Source: Gemmatimonas sp.
GTDB taxonomy: Bacteria > Gemmatimonadota > Gemmatimonadetes > Gemmatimonadales > Gemmatimonadaceae
DNA length: 64,000 nt
Direction: 5' to 3'
Assembly (NCBI GenBank): GCA_021154325.1
Contig: JAJKIR010000206.1
Coordinates: 1-64,000, forward strand
Translations under genes and position numbers: made by a program
Notes under the pieces: model-generated
What the model was told of the DNA's origin: nothing
Seen by the model: the letters and a program-made list of their open reading frames with translations, nothing else
The model's database searches: none
Shown here: piece by piece, positions 16,034-25,644 of the stretch
How positions within the stretch are numbered: position 1 is the first letter of the stretch
Layout of the letters: each line of letters begins with the position of its first letter

Positions 16034-17629
16034 ATGCGCATACCATCGATTGTCGTTCTCGGTGCGGATGCGCTCTTGGCCGCGTTGCCCGCGACGCCGA
16101 TCCAGTTGGCGCACGCGTGCGCGCTCGCCGGATATCACCAGGTCGTTCCCGCGAGTTGGGGAGACGAGCTCATCGCGCTCGCATCGCTGCGCGCGCTGCG
16201 TGATCACGCGCACATGCCCGCAATTCAGTGCAGTTGCCCGTACGTCGCCCATCGTTTGCTCGCCGTCGGCACCGATCTGCGGCCATTCCTCGTGTCACTC
16301 GTTGCGCCGCCGGTCGTGCTCGCACGATATCTTCGCGCGGCGTACGCTCCGCGGAAGCTGCGCATTACCTATGTCGGACGTTGCCCCGGTGCCGGCGACG
16401 AGTCGATCGACGCGCGACTCACGCCCGACGAGTTGCTCGCCATCTTCCGCGATCATCACATCGTCGTCGAGGACCAGCCGGAGGTCTTCGATTCGGTGCT
16501 GCCACCGGATCGTCGCCGCTATCGCTCGCAGCCAGGTGGGCTGCCGACGCCGGAGATGCTCTGGTCTGCCGAAGGTGCAAGCGGCATCGCGCGCTCGGTC
16601 GTGGAGCTGTACGGCGACGAGCTGCCAGTGGAGTTGGCGCAGCATCTCCTCGCTGGCAAACCGGTGCTGATCGACGTCGCGCCGAAGCTGGGATGTGTGT
16701 GCAGCGGCGCAACCGCCGATGCCAATCCGCTCGACGCCCGCGCACGCGTCACGGCTCTGGAGCCGCCGCGGGCGTCGAGTCCGGTGATCGACGAAAGGAT
16801 CGCCACCGAGGCGACGCTCCCGCTGCCGGCAAGTCCGCGTAGCGTCATCGATGTCGTGTCACCGCCCGCGTCACCAGCGTCTTCTCAGGCCGGCCGTCCG
16901 CCTTCGCCTAACGAGCCAGCTCGCTCCGATGCTGAGGACGTGGTACTCGGCGGTCGGCCGACCACGTCGGAGTCACCTTCGGGCGCTCAAGCCTTCCCGC
17001 CGCGCCGTCACTCGCCGGCGCGTGGTATCGCCCGGCCGGTGAGCGGCGCGCTTCCAACCGCGCGCGACGTCGATGGGCGTCAGCTGCCTCGCACGTATGT
17101 CGCACGGCGTCGCGTCCCCATTCGCGGCACGCGGAGCACGCCCGCCGAGTCGCAGCCCGCGATTCCAGCTACACCTGGCACGTCCGCGTCGGTCATTGGC
17201 AACGACGCGTCGCCTAACGAGCGACCACGAGACGACGAGTCCTCGATGCCACCCTCCGCCGGCGAGCCGGAACCGAGGCGGGAGGCGGCCGCGCCGTCGA
17301 CGATGCCCGCGGGAGCGTTCGTTTCGATCGCTGGTCCAACGTTCACGGAGGCAGGCCCTGAGTCGAGCGACCCAGGAATCCATCCGCGTGGACCCATCGC
17401 GCGCGGCACGAGTCACGACGGCGACCTGGAGACGCGATTCGCCGAGCGAGCGGTGGCGTTGCCCGTGACCCGATTATCCGATCGGCGGCCCCGCGAGGAG
17501 ACGGCGCCCCTCCCCGTGGGCGACCGTCCCGTTATGCAGATTCTGACGGTCGGACTCCTGATCGCTGTGATCGTGCTCGTCAGCGCTGCCGTGGGCGTTC
17601 TTGTTGGCCGTTGGATGTCGCAGCGCTGA
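16034..17629 (+). CDS. [FeFe]-hydrogenase large-subunit C-terminal-like domain protein with long disordered linker and C-terminal TM anchor
   Basis: SCPYVAHRLLAVGTDLRPFLVSLVAPPVVLARYLRAAY...ITYVGRCPGAGDESIDARLTPDELLAIF..; KLGCVCSG; Pro/Ser/Arg-rich linker; ILTVGLLIAVIVLVSAAVGVLVGRWMSQR TM. Start uncertain (ORF 15950..17629). Confidence 0.6.
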   Translation: MRIPSIVVLGADALLAALPATPIQLAHACALAGYHQVVPASWGDELIALASLRALRDHAHMPAIQCSCPYVAHRLLAVGTDLRPFLVSLVAPPVVLARYLRAAYAPRKLRITYVGRCPGAGDESIDARLTPDELLAIFRDHHIVVEDQPEVFDSVLPPDRRRYRSQPGGLPTPEMLWSAEGASGIARSVVELYGDELPVELAQHLLAGKPVLIDVAPKLGCVCSGATADANPLDARARVTALEPPRASSPVIDERIATEATLPLPASPRSVIDVVSPPASPASSQAGRPPSPNEPARSDAEDVVLGGRPTTSESPSGAQAFPPRRHSPARGIARPVSGALPTARDVDGRQLPRTYVARRRVPIRGTRSTPAESQPAIPATPGTSASVIGNDASPNERPRDDESSMPPSAGEPEPRREAAAPSTMPAGAFVSIAGPTFTEAGPESSDPGIHPRGPIARGTSHDGDLETRFAERAVALPVTRLSDRRPREETAPLPVGDRPVMQILTVGLLIAVIVLVSAAVGVLVGRWMSQR

Positions 17630-19730
17630 TCGCGCGCCGCGCATCGGCGATGGCACGGGTCGCCTCATCGAAGCGGCTCGCAAGGTCCGCGATCTCGCGC
17701 GTAGCGAGCGCCGCGTCGCCGCTTCGAATCGCCTCGTTGACCGACGGCAGCACCATGTTCGCGTAGCCGTTGTTCTCGTCCGCCACGTAGATCAGGTTGC
17801 GAAACCAGGAACGGCTCCGGAGCCCTTCGCCCCGCGTCAGCGCGCGCTCGACGCGCAGCAGCGCTCGATTGGTCTCGGCGAGGGCGTCGCGCCCAACGGA
17901 AGTGGCGAGCGCGGCATCGCGAGTACTCGCGAACCCCGCGGCGGTCTCCTCCATCCGGCCGATGGCGGCTCCGAGCGCCGCCGTCGGCGGCGTCGCTGTC
18001 CACCGCCGTTCCGAGAACGCACGATCGATCGCGGGCAGATAGCGGCGCATCGTGCGCGCGAACTCGGCGTAATCGTACGGCAGAACGTCAGCGTTTGCTA
18101 AGCGCAGGACCATCCCCGCGGTGATCCGCGCGGCCGCGGCGTGATACACGAAGCCCGGGTCGCCGAACTTCGACATCCACGCGTAGTCGTCGTACTGGGA
18201 GTGATACACGCCGCCGGAACCACCAAAGCCCCACTCGGCAATCGGGATTCCGAGGTGATTGTAGAACGGCGCGAAGTCGGAGCCGCCGCCGGGATCTCCC
18301 ATGACCGGCTCAGCCGAATCCGGCACCGCCGCTGCGCGCCGCCATTCCGAGTAGACGCTGCCATGGCCGTTCGGGTCCGGGACCACGCGGGCCACGTCGC
18401 GCAGGGTGGCGCGCAGTGAGGGCGACCCGCCGCCGTTGAACCGTGGCCCCTGTGCCGCGACGTCCTGATTGAAGTAGGCGACTGCGTTGCGCGTTAGGCG
18501 CAGCGAATCGTCTTCGACATACTCCACCGAGCCGATGAGACCCCATTCCTCGGCGTCCCACGTTGCAAAGACGATGGTGCGTTTGGGGCGCATGCCCTGC
18601 TTGACCTGCTCCGCCACGGCCCGCGCGGCCTCGAGGATACTGACCGTTCCGCTGACATTGTCCGCGGTTCCCGGACCCCACCCGTCGCGATGTCCGCCGA
18701 CGATCACCATCTCGTCTGGGAGCTCGCTGCCGCGGATGATGCCGAACGTGTCGTAGATCGGCTTGAGCGCGTGGGTCGCCCGATCGTCGCGGACAAGAAC
18801 TCGCGCCTTGACGGGGCCCGGCCCCACGTGGTACCGAAACGCTAATCCTCCCTGCCAGTTCTGCGGAATGGAGCCACCCCGCAAGCCACCCAGCAGCTCG
18901 GCCGCATTGCCATAGCCTATCGGAACGACCGGGATGTGCGGGATCTCCATCCTGCTTTCCCCTGCCCGCGGCACTCCCGGGGTGCTCGGGTACGAAGGCG
19001 TTGAGGGATCACCGTCGCTGTTCAGAACGCTGCCGCGCTGCACGCCTGCAGGCGGTCGCATCGGCCCGTCGGGATAGACGTCGCCGCGCACGAAGCCATC
19101 ATCCTGGGGATCGCTGTAGATGATGAGGGCGAGCGCGCCGTGCCGCTCCGCCTCACGTGCCTTGATACCGCGGAACGACTTTCCGTAGCGTGCCACCGCG
19201 ATCTTCCCACGCACCGAGATCCCCATGGAGTCGAGCTGCGCGTAATCCTCGATGAGTCCGTAGTTGACATAGATGACGTCGCCTGTGACGTCACCTTGAC
19301 CACTATAGCCGTTGACGGTGAGATACTGCGGCAGCGCGGACGTTGGGTCGTTAGGCACCGCCGGCTCCGCCAACGCGAGCTTGACCGGAGTGGGGGACAC
19401 CCGCCAGATGCCCACCTCTGTCGGATGGGGCATCCAGATGTCGTAGGCGCGCACCTCGGTCTCGATACCCCACGACTTCATCTGTGCGATGACGTAATCG
19501 CGCGTGCGCGCCTGGGCGGGCGTTCCCGCGACATGCACCTCGCGCGAGAGTGCCTGCGACAGCGCCGCGGCAGACGTAGGGCTCGGGCGGCGAATGGCGT
19601 CCGCCTCGACGTCTCGCTCGCGAGCCGCGGACGCCGCCGTGTAGCCGACAAGGCCTTGCTGTGCATCCGCGGCCAATGGAAGGACGACTGCCGCAGCTAG
19701 GGACACGGCGAGAGTTATCAGCTTATGCAT
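17580..19730 (-). CDS. M28 family metallopeptidase (glutamate carboxypeptidase II-like, PA + M28 + dimerisation domains)
   Basis: VIVGGHRDGWGPGTADNVSGT, TWDAEEWGLIGSVEY, GSDFAPFYNHLGIP, YHSQYDDYAW; signal peptide. Confidence 0.93.
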   Translation of the reverse strand: MHKLITLAVSLAAAVVLPLAADAQQGLVGYTAASAARERDVEADAIRRPSPTSAAALSQALSREVHVAGTPAQARTRDYVIAQMKSWGIETEVRAYDIWMPHPTEVGIWRVSPTPVKLALAEPAVPNDPTSALPQYLTVNGYSGQGDVTGDVIYVNYGLIEDYAQLDSMGISVRGKIAVARYGKSFRGIKAREAERHGALALIIYSDPQDDGFVRGDVYPDGPMRPPAGVQRGSVLNSDGDPSTPSYPSTPGVPRAGESRMEIPHIPVVPIGYGNAAELLGGLRGGSIPQNWQGGLAFRYHVGPGPVKARVLVRDDRATHALKPIYDTFGIIRGSELPDEMVIVGGHRDGWGPGTADNVSGTVSILEAARAVAEQVKQGMRPKRTIVFATWDAEEWGLIGSVEYVEDDSLRLTRNAVAYFNQDVAAQGPRFNGGGSPSLRATLRDVARVVPDPNGHGSVYSEWRRAAAVPDSAEPVMGDPGGGSDFAPFYNHLGIPIAEWGFGGSGGVYHSQYDDYAWMSKFGDPGFVYHAAAARITAGMVLRLANADVLPYDYAEFARTMRRYLPAIDRAFSERRWTATPPTAALGAAIGRMEETAAGFASTRDAALATSVGRDALAETNRALLRVERALTRGEGLRSRSWFRNLIYVADENNGYANMVLPSVNEAIRSGDAALATREIADLASRFDEATRAIADARRAISAATSNGQQERPRQR

Positions 19731-19795
19731 GTGCGAAGTGGTGAGTCGTTGGCAGCGAGCGCACCCCAACACTGAGGTGAACAGGAGGGGACCGC

Positions 19796-20599
19796 TCACA
19801 TTCTCGCGGCGCTGATGTTCAATCGCCAGTAGTCGAGGGTAAATGGCGGGTCATCGCCCGCCGCGCCCATGATGATCGCGTCGAGAAATCTTTGACGAAG
19901 TGTGGAATTCGGCAGGCACGCGAGATAGGGGCGCATCACAACGGACTCGATAAACGCGCCGAATCGCTCGCCATCCGGAAAACGCGTCGGCGCGTGCTCC
20001 AGCCAGCACTCAATTGCCGTGAAGCCGGCGCGCTCCAGTCGCCTCGACGTCTCGTCGGGCGCGGCGAACAGCCAGGGCTCCTCCCATTTCGCGAAATGGG
20101 CGCGAAAGGGCTCCGTCCCCCTCAGTGCCTCGGCGCGTGCGTGAATCGCGGCGAGGTTCGGACCGCCCCCACATTGCGCCTCGAGTTGTCCGCCCGAGCG
20201 CAGCGCGGCCAGGAGCTCCGCGAAAAGCCGGTTGTGATCGCGAATCCAGTGAAAGGTCGCGGTGCTGAAGATCAGATCGAAGGTGCCACGAAACGGCAGC
20301 ATCGACAGATCGGCGCAGACAACGGCGGTCTGCGGGCCGTTGCCTAACGATTTGGCGGCCCGCCGTGTCATGTTCATCGATAGGTCGCAGCCGACGACGA
20401 GGCCATGTTCGACGCGCGACGCGAGCGCGGCCGTCACCCGCCCGGTTCCGCATCCGGCGTCGAGAACGCGTTCGCCGCCCGTGAGCCGCACGCGCTCGAG
20501 CACGCGTAATCCCCACGCGAGCTGCGGCTCCGAGACGCCGTGATACGCCGAGGCGTTCCACTCCTTGGGAAGACCGCTCGCCGATCCGCCCTCAGTCAT
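19796..20599 (-). CDS. Class I SAM-dependent methyltransferase
   Basis: GERVLDAGCGTGRVTAALA motif I, LIFSTATFHWI; start ATG 20599 overlaps upstream stop. Confidence 0.9.
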   Translation of the reverse strand: MTEGGSASGLPKEWNASAYHGVSEPQLAWGLRVLERVRLTGGERVLDAGCGTGRVTAALASRVEHGLVVGCDLSMNMTRRAAKSLGNGPQTAVVCADLSMLPFRGTFDLIFSTATFHWIRDHNRLFAELLAALRSGGQLEAQCGGGPNLAAIHARAEALRGTEPFRAHFAKWEEPWLFAAPDETSRRLERAGFTAIECWLEHAPTRFPDGERFGAFIESVVMRPYLACLPNSTLRQRFLDAIIMGAAGDDPPFTLDYWRLNISAARM

Positions 20600-21227
20600 A
20601 TTCCTCGAGGGCACGGCGGACGGCCGCACGGAGGAGCTTTTCCCGATCTCTTGGCTCCGCGGACGCGAGCGTCGCAGAGAGCGCGCTGAACTGCCGCACC
20701 ATCTCACCTTCGACGAAGCGATCGCGATCGCCACGCACCCCCAGCTGCTCGAGCGAACGCTCTGCCAGCTGCCTGAGGAGCTGTCGCGTTTCGCGGTCCA
20801 GCGCATCGAGCGACGGAGGATCGGGCGGCGGCGGCTCGGCGACGCTCTGCTTCGGCGCCCGCACCGTCCAGAGATCCTTCACTGGCGCGAGCGTGATGAC
20901 AAACGAACCTGCGGTATGCTCCTCGTGTCGCAGAACGACGCCGCGCTGTTTCAGACGGTGGATCAATCCCTCAATCGCACTGCGGACGACGGAGACGCCC
21001 CCCTCGCTGTTGTTGCCGCGACCCGTTATGACGAGGACCTCCGCGGGCGCATCGGTCCCCGACTGCTGAACCTGCTGGTGACGGAGCCAGGCTTCGGCAC
21101 GAGCCACCGCTTCGGCGGCGGTTGGCAGTGACTCACGCAGATTCAGTGTTCGCGACCTGCCGAAGCGTGCCTCGTCGAATGCCTCACGAAGTTTCGAGAG
21201 CGGTCGTCCACCATCTCGCCGAGGCAT
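20592..21227 (-). CDS. Smr-domain protein
   Basis: LPTAAEAVARAEAWL...EVLVITGRGNNSEGGVSVVRSAIEGLIHRL. Confidence 0.75.
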   Translation of the reverse strand: MPRRDGGRPLSKLREAFDEARFGRSRTLNLRESLPTAAEAVARAEAWLRHQQVQQSGTDAPAEVLVITGRGNNSEGGVSVVRSAIEGLIHRLKQRGVVLRHEEHTAGSFVITLAPVKDLWTVRAPKQSVAEPPPPDPPSLDALDRETRQLLRQLAERSLEQLGVRGDRDRFVEGEMVRQFSALSATLASAEPRDREKLLRAAVRRALEEYD

Positions 21228-21256
21228 TCGCCGATCTCACGTCGCCGCCGGCGGCG

Positions 21257-22888
21257 TCATCGCAGAGCGCGCATAAGGACGCGACCGTCGAGACGTTCGA
21301 GCGGTGGAACGCCGAGCGTATGGGCGATCGTCGGCGCGATGTCCACCACGCGCGCGAACTCGCCGTAACGGCCGGCACGGATGCCGGCACCCCAGAACAC
21401 CACCGGCACATGCGCGTCTTCGTCGTTAGGCGTGCCGTGTGTGGCGTTGATGGTTCCCGCCCAGTAGGCGTACGGCTCCAAGCTCACGACGAGCTCCACC
21501 GGCAGCTCGGGGGAGAGCATGTGCAGCCAGCGACGCGCGACGGCATCGTGGACCGTATCAGCCTGCGCGAGCGCACGAACGAAATCGACGCGGCCAACGC
21601 CGGGAACCTTGCGCACAGCATCGGCGAAACGGCGGAGCGTCGAGTCGACGTCGACATGGGCACGGGCAAACGCCGAACGGTCCACGAAGATCATTCCTTC
21701 GGCAAAGTGGAGGGCAGACGTGTCGACTCCGCGCGCGGCGACTCCCGCGAGCAGGTCCGCATACGCCGGATCGAGGTCCACATAACGAGCCACGGCACCT
21801 CGGACGCGCGCCGCGTGAAGCGCGGGAAACGGCTGTATGCCATGATCCGCGGTGAGCGCGATAATCACGCGCGTCGAATCGCGCAGCTTGAAGAGCGAAT
21901 CGAGGAAAGCGCCGAGGTAGCGGTCCAGTCGCAGGACCTGATCGTGAATCTCGCGCGAGTCCGGGCCGAATGCGTGGCCGACGGCGTCCGTGGTGGAGAG
22001 CGAGACCGCGAGGAGGTCGGTCTGTGGTCCTCTGCCGAGCTGCAGCGCTTCGACGCCGGCGAGCGCGGCCTGCAGCGTGACCTCGTCCATCATCGGGTAG
22101 GCGATCAGCGACCGCGCGGCCGACGACGAATCACTGGGGAATTGATGAGGAAATGTGAAATTACGGCCGCCGTTCTCCAGGTTAACGCTGTCTGGCTCCG
22201 TATATTCGCGTTCTGGAAGCAGGAGCGTCCACTGCGTGGCCGCGTAGCGCTGCGGCAGATGACGTGCGTTGAACCGCGTCATCCAGGTTGGAATCGTGTC
22301 GTGATAGTACGTGCTCGTGGTGAACCGATCCGGTGCGAACCAGTAGACCTCCTCGTGCGCTCGTCCAAGTGGGAGAATCGCGCCGCGATCCTTTCTCGAC
22401 ACCGAGAGGGCGTGCGATCGCGGATCGGCGACGCGCATCCAGTCGATGAGAGTCGTGCCACGAAAGCGGAATGGCGATGCCCCGGGGCTCGCGCCCGACA
22501 GGAGCGGTGCGCGATCGTCCTGCACCCCCAGGCTGTTCGTCGTGATGCCAGTGCCTCTCGGAAAACGACCGGACAGCGTCGCCGCATGACCGGGCGCTGT
22601 TTCGGTGATCGCATGATCCTGAAATGCATTCTCGAAGAACGCCCCCGCATGGTAGAGGCGTGCGAGGCCGCCGGTGAGCTGCTTGTCGAATCGCGAGAAG
22701 TAGTCGGGTCGCATCTGATCGACGGTGAAGAGCAGCACCAGCGTCGGTCGTGAAGCCGGCGCCTGCGATCCGGCTCCGTGCGCCGCGACGACGAAGGGCG
22801 CGCCCGCGGTCGAAAGAAGACGCAGGCCGTGGCGCGCTTTACGTCTCATCCAGCGGGCGACGGGGACGCTCGGATTCATCAGCTGCAT
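21257..22888 (-). CDS. Alkaline phosphatase family / type I phosphodiesterase-nucleotide pyrophosphatase
   Basis: LLFTVDQMRPDYFSRFD, ENAFQDHAITETAPGHAATLSGRFPRGTGI, LTADHGIQPFP. Confidence 0.9.
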   Translation of the reverse strand: MQLMNPSVPVARWMRRKARHGLRLLSTAGAPFVVAAHGAGSQAPASRPTLVLLFTVDQMRPDYFSRFDKQLTGGLARLYHAGAFFENAFQDHAITETAPGHAATLSGRFPRGTGITTNSLGVQDDRAPLLSGASPGASPFRFRGTTLIDWMRVADPRSHALSVSRKDRGAILPLGRAHEEVYWFAPDRFTTSTYYHDTIPTWMTRFNARHLPQRYAATQWTLLLPEREYTEPDSVNLENGGRNFTFPHQFPSDSSSAARSLIAYPMMDEVTLQAALAGVEALQLGRGPQTDLLAVSLSTTDAVGHAFGPDSREIHDQVLRLDRYLGAFLDSLFKLRDSTRVIIALTADHGIQPFPALHAARVRGAVARYVDLDPAYADLLAGVAARGVDTSALHFAEGMIFVDRSAFARAHVDVDSTLRRFADAVRKVPGVGRVDFVRALAQADTVHDAVARRWLHMLSPELPVELVVSLEPYAYWAGTINATHGTPNDEDAHVPVVFWGAGIRAGRYGEFARVVDIAPTIAHTLGVPPLERLDGRVLMRALR

Positions 22889-23031
22889 CCGTGCTCGATC
22901 TCCTTTTGAGGCTGCACAAAGAGAACGCGACAGGCGCGCCTCGCCAAGAGTCTGAAGGCGACGCCCTCGGTTGAATATGTCGTGGTGTGCGGCTCCGCGT
23001 CTCTCGACTCTCCAGCGGAGCGGAGGCGAGG

Positions 23032-23535
23032 CTATGCGGCGAGTGCTGCGTCTACTCGAAGCACCTTGGCAAAACAGATCTCGTTACAGGCGAACCGCCG
23101 AGCACAACTCAGGCAGTCCCGTCGGATCTTCTCCGGATAGCGCGCTCGGTCGACGCGCTGATACCCGATTGCCTCGAAGAAGGCGGGTTGCAGCGTCAAC
23201 GCGAAGACGTGCATCACGCCGCGTTTGATCGCCAGCGCCTCCACGGCGGCGACGACCTCCCGCCCGAGACCATTCCCCTGTGCCTCTGGCGCGACGGCAA
23301 TCGCCGCGACCTCGGCCACGGACGGCGAATACTCCTTGAGGGCGCCGCACGCGCGGATCCGCCCTCGTTCGTCGACGGCAACGAGAAAGTCGTCGATGGC
23401 GAGGGCCACCTGCTCCGGCGTGCGGCGGAGCATCAGGTGCTCGACCGCGAAGAGGTTGTTGAGCCGAGCGATCTCAGTCGCCTCGCACTCGTGCGCGGGG
23501 CGAATGAGCAAATGCTCATGACCAACAGTCGTCAC
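23032..23535 (-). CDS. GNAT acetyltransferase, probable short N-acetylglutamate synthase
   Basis: VAEVAAIAVAPEAQGNGLGREVVAA acetyl-CoA motif; C-terminal CLSCARRFACNEIC; GTG start overlaps argD stop; arg cluster context. Confidence 0.8.
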   Translation of the reverse strand: MTTVGHEHLLIRPAHECEATEIARLNNLFAVEHLMLRRTPEQVALAIDDFLVAVDERGRIRACGALKEYSPSVAEVAAIAVAPEAQGNGLGREVVAAVEALAIKRGVMHVFALTLQPAFFEAIGYQRVDRARYPEKIRRDCLSCARRFACNEICFAKVLRVDAALAA

Positions 23536-24815
23536 AGGACCTGCTCCAGTACGTCGATTCCCACAGCAAGCTCCTCGCGGGTCGTCACGAGCGGCGGCAG
23601 AAGTCGCACGGTGCACTCGCCGGCCGTGCAGGTGAGCAGCCCGAGCTCGCGCGCCGCCTCGACCACATGGGACGCGCTGCCCATGATGTCGATCCCCCAC
23701 ATGTAACCGACGCCGCGGATCGCGCGAACCCGGCCCGTGCGTCGCGCGACTTCCTCGAGCTGTCGCCCAAGCCAGGCGCCGTTCTCACGCACTGTTGCGA
23801 GCAGTGCCGGATCAGAAAGGCGATCGAGCACGTGGAGCGCCACCGAGGAAACGAACGGACCGCCGCCGAACGTCGTGCCGTGATCTCCCGCCTTGATCGT
23901 CTGCGCGATCTCGTCCGTGACGAGAATCGCTCCCATCGGAAGGCCGCCCGCCAACGGCTTGGCAAGTGTGAGAATGTCCGGCTCGACACCGAAGCGCTCG
24001 TACGCGAACAGCGTCCCCGTTCGTCCGAGGCCGCACTGGATCTCGTCGAAGATGAGCGCGATGCGACGCTCCTTCGTCATCGCACGGAGCTCGCGAATGA
24101 ATCCGCCGTCGAGCACCCGAACGCCGCCCTCGCCCTGCACAGGCTCGACGATCAACGCCGCGACCGTCTCGGCATCGAGCGTCGCCGCGAGATCTTCGAG
24201 ATTCCGCTCCGAGATCGAGATCCCCGGCGCGAGCGGCCGGAAGGGAAGGCGGTACGCCGGGCGATCGGTCGCCGCCAGCGTCGCGAACAAGCGGCCGTGA
24301 AATGCGCCGCGGAGGGCGACGATCTCGTGCTTCACTTCGCCGATGGTGCGCGCCCACCGTCGCGCGAACTTGAACGCGCCTTCGTTCGCCTCTGCTCCGG
24401 AGTTGCAGAAGAACACCTTGTCCGCGAAGGAGCGCTCGACGAGCGCGGCGGCAAGCTTCGCGGCTGGTGCCGTCTCGTACAGATTTGAGACGTGCACGAG
24501 GCCCTCCGCCGCGGCGTGAAGCGTGGCCACGAGGCCCGGGTCGCCGTAACCGAGTGCGTTCACGGCAATGCCACTGACGAAATCGAGATATCGCTTCCCG
24601 TCGGAATCGACGAGATAGACGCCCTCGCCCCGAACGATCTCGCCGGGAGCGCGCTTGTACGTCGCAAGTACGGCATCGGGCGACTGCCGCGTGCTCGTCA
24701 CGGCGACATCCGCCACCAACGGCTGACCCGCCGCGCGCTGGATTGGCGCCGGTGCGGGTGTCAGCGGCGTCGGTTCCGTGTTCGTGTCGAGCATGAGTTC
24801 AGGTGCCTGTGCCAT
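23532..24815 (-). CDS. argD: Acetylornithine aminotransferase
   Basis: PLP aminotransferase III: NSGAEANEGAFKFARRW, LIFDEIQCGLGRTG, TLAKPLAGGLPMGA. Confidence 0.93.
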   Translation of the reverse strand: MAQAPELMLDTNTEPTPLTPAPAPIQRAAGQPLVADVAVTSTRQSPDAVLATYKRAPGEIVRGEGVYLVDSDGKRYLDFVSGIAVNALGYGDPGLVATLHAAAEGLVHVSNLYETAPAAKLAAALVERSFADKVFFCNSGAEANEGAFKFARRWARTIGEVKHEIVALRGAFHGRLFATLAATDRPAYRLPFRPLAPGISISERNLEDLAATLDAETVAALIVEPVQGEGGVRVLDGGFIRELRAMTKERRIALIFDEIQCGLGRTGTLFAYERFGVEPDILTLAKPLAGGLPMGAILVTDEIAQTIKAGDHGTTFGGGPFVSSVALHVLDRLSDPALLATVRENGAWLGRQLEEVARRTGRVRAIRGVGYMWGIDIMGSASHVVEAARELGLLTCTAGECTVRLLPPLVTTREELAVGIDVLEQVL

Positions 24816-24816
24816 G

Positions 24817-25644
24817 TCAGTCTCCGAGAGTTCGTCTAGGCATGCCGACCAATTCGACGTCGGTACGCACGAGCAGCGTACCGCGCGCCGGGTCGTCGAT
24901 CGCCGTGACGTCGCCGATGCGTACGCGATCGACGCCCCCATTCAGGGCGGACAGCGCGGCCTCGAGCTTGGCGCGCATCCCGCCAGTCGCGGTACCGCTC
25001 CCGATGAGGTCGCGCGCGACCACGGTACTCAGACGCGGAATCACCGCGCCGTCGGACATCACACCGGGAACGTCGGCGACCAGCAGGAGCTCGCCAGCCG
25101 CGAGCGCGACAGCCGTTGCCGCGGCCGCATCGTCGCCGTTCACGTTCAGCGCCGCCGCTTCGCCTAACGAGGCTGGGCCCGTGGCGCCGAAGCACGCGTT
25201 CCGGCTCACCGGCGACACAACGGGCACGTAGCCGCCGTCCAGGAGATGCCAGAGCAGCTCGACATTCACGCGATGCGGCGCGCCGACATAGCCGAGATGC
25301 TCCGGATCGACGGGCGTGGCGGTGAAGAGAGCGGCGTCCTCGCCCGAGATGCCTAACGCACGAACGCCCGAGCCGACGAGCGCCGCCACGAGCCGCTTGT
25401 TCGCGCTGCCCGAGAGCGCCATCCGCACGATCTCGACGTCCTGCGCGCTCGTGACGCGTCGGCCGCCGGCAAAGCGGGCCTCGGCGCCGAGCGCGGTCTG
25501 GAGTGTCGTCACCTCGTCGCCACCACCGTGCACGATCACGAGCGGGCATGCCGCGTCTGACCAGAGCCGCGCGATCCGCGACGCCAGCATCGGATCGCTC
25601 TGCGGCCGCCCGCCGATCTTGAGCACACGCGTCGCGGACGTCAT
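24817..25644 (-). CDS. argB: Acetylglutamate kinase
   Basis: LKIGGRPQSD, IVHGGGDEVT, VSGAGTATGGMRAKLEAALSAL-type AAK motifs (GSGTATGGMRAKLEAA); arg operon. Confidence 0.92.
   Translation of the reverse strand: MTSATRVLKIGGRPQSDPMLASRIARLWSDAACPLVIVHGGGDEVTTLQTALGAEARFAGGRRVTSAQDVEIVRMALSGSANKRLVAALVGSGVRALGISGEDAALFTATPVDPEHLGYVGAPHRVNVELLWHLLDGGYVPVVSPVSRNACFGATGPASLGEAAALNVNGDDAAAATAVALAAGELLLVADVPGVMSDGAVIPRLSTVVARDLIGSGTATGGMRAKLEAALSALNGGVDRVRIGDVTAIDDPARGTLLVRTDVELVGMPRRTLGD

Noticed and set aside
21122-22753. 543-aa plus-strand ORF opposite the alkaline-phosphatase-family gene
   Set aside because: Antisense mirror of a well-supported gene; composition (Arg/Glu/Val-rich, no motif) is typical of high-GC shadow ORFs
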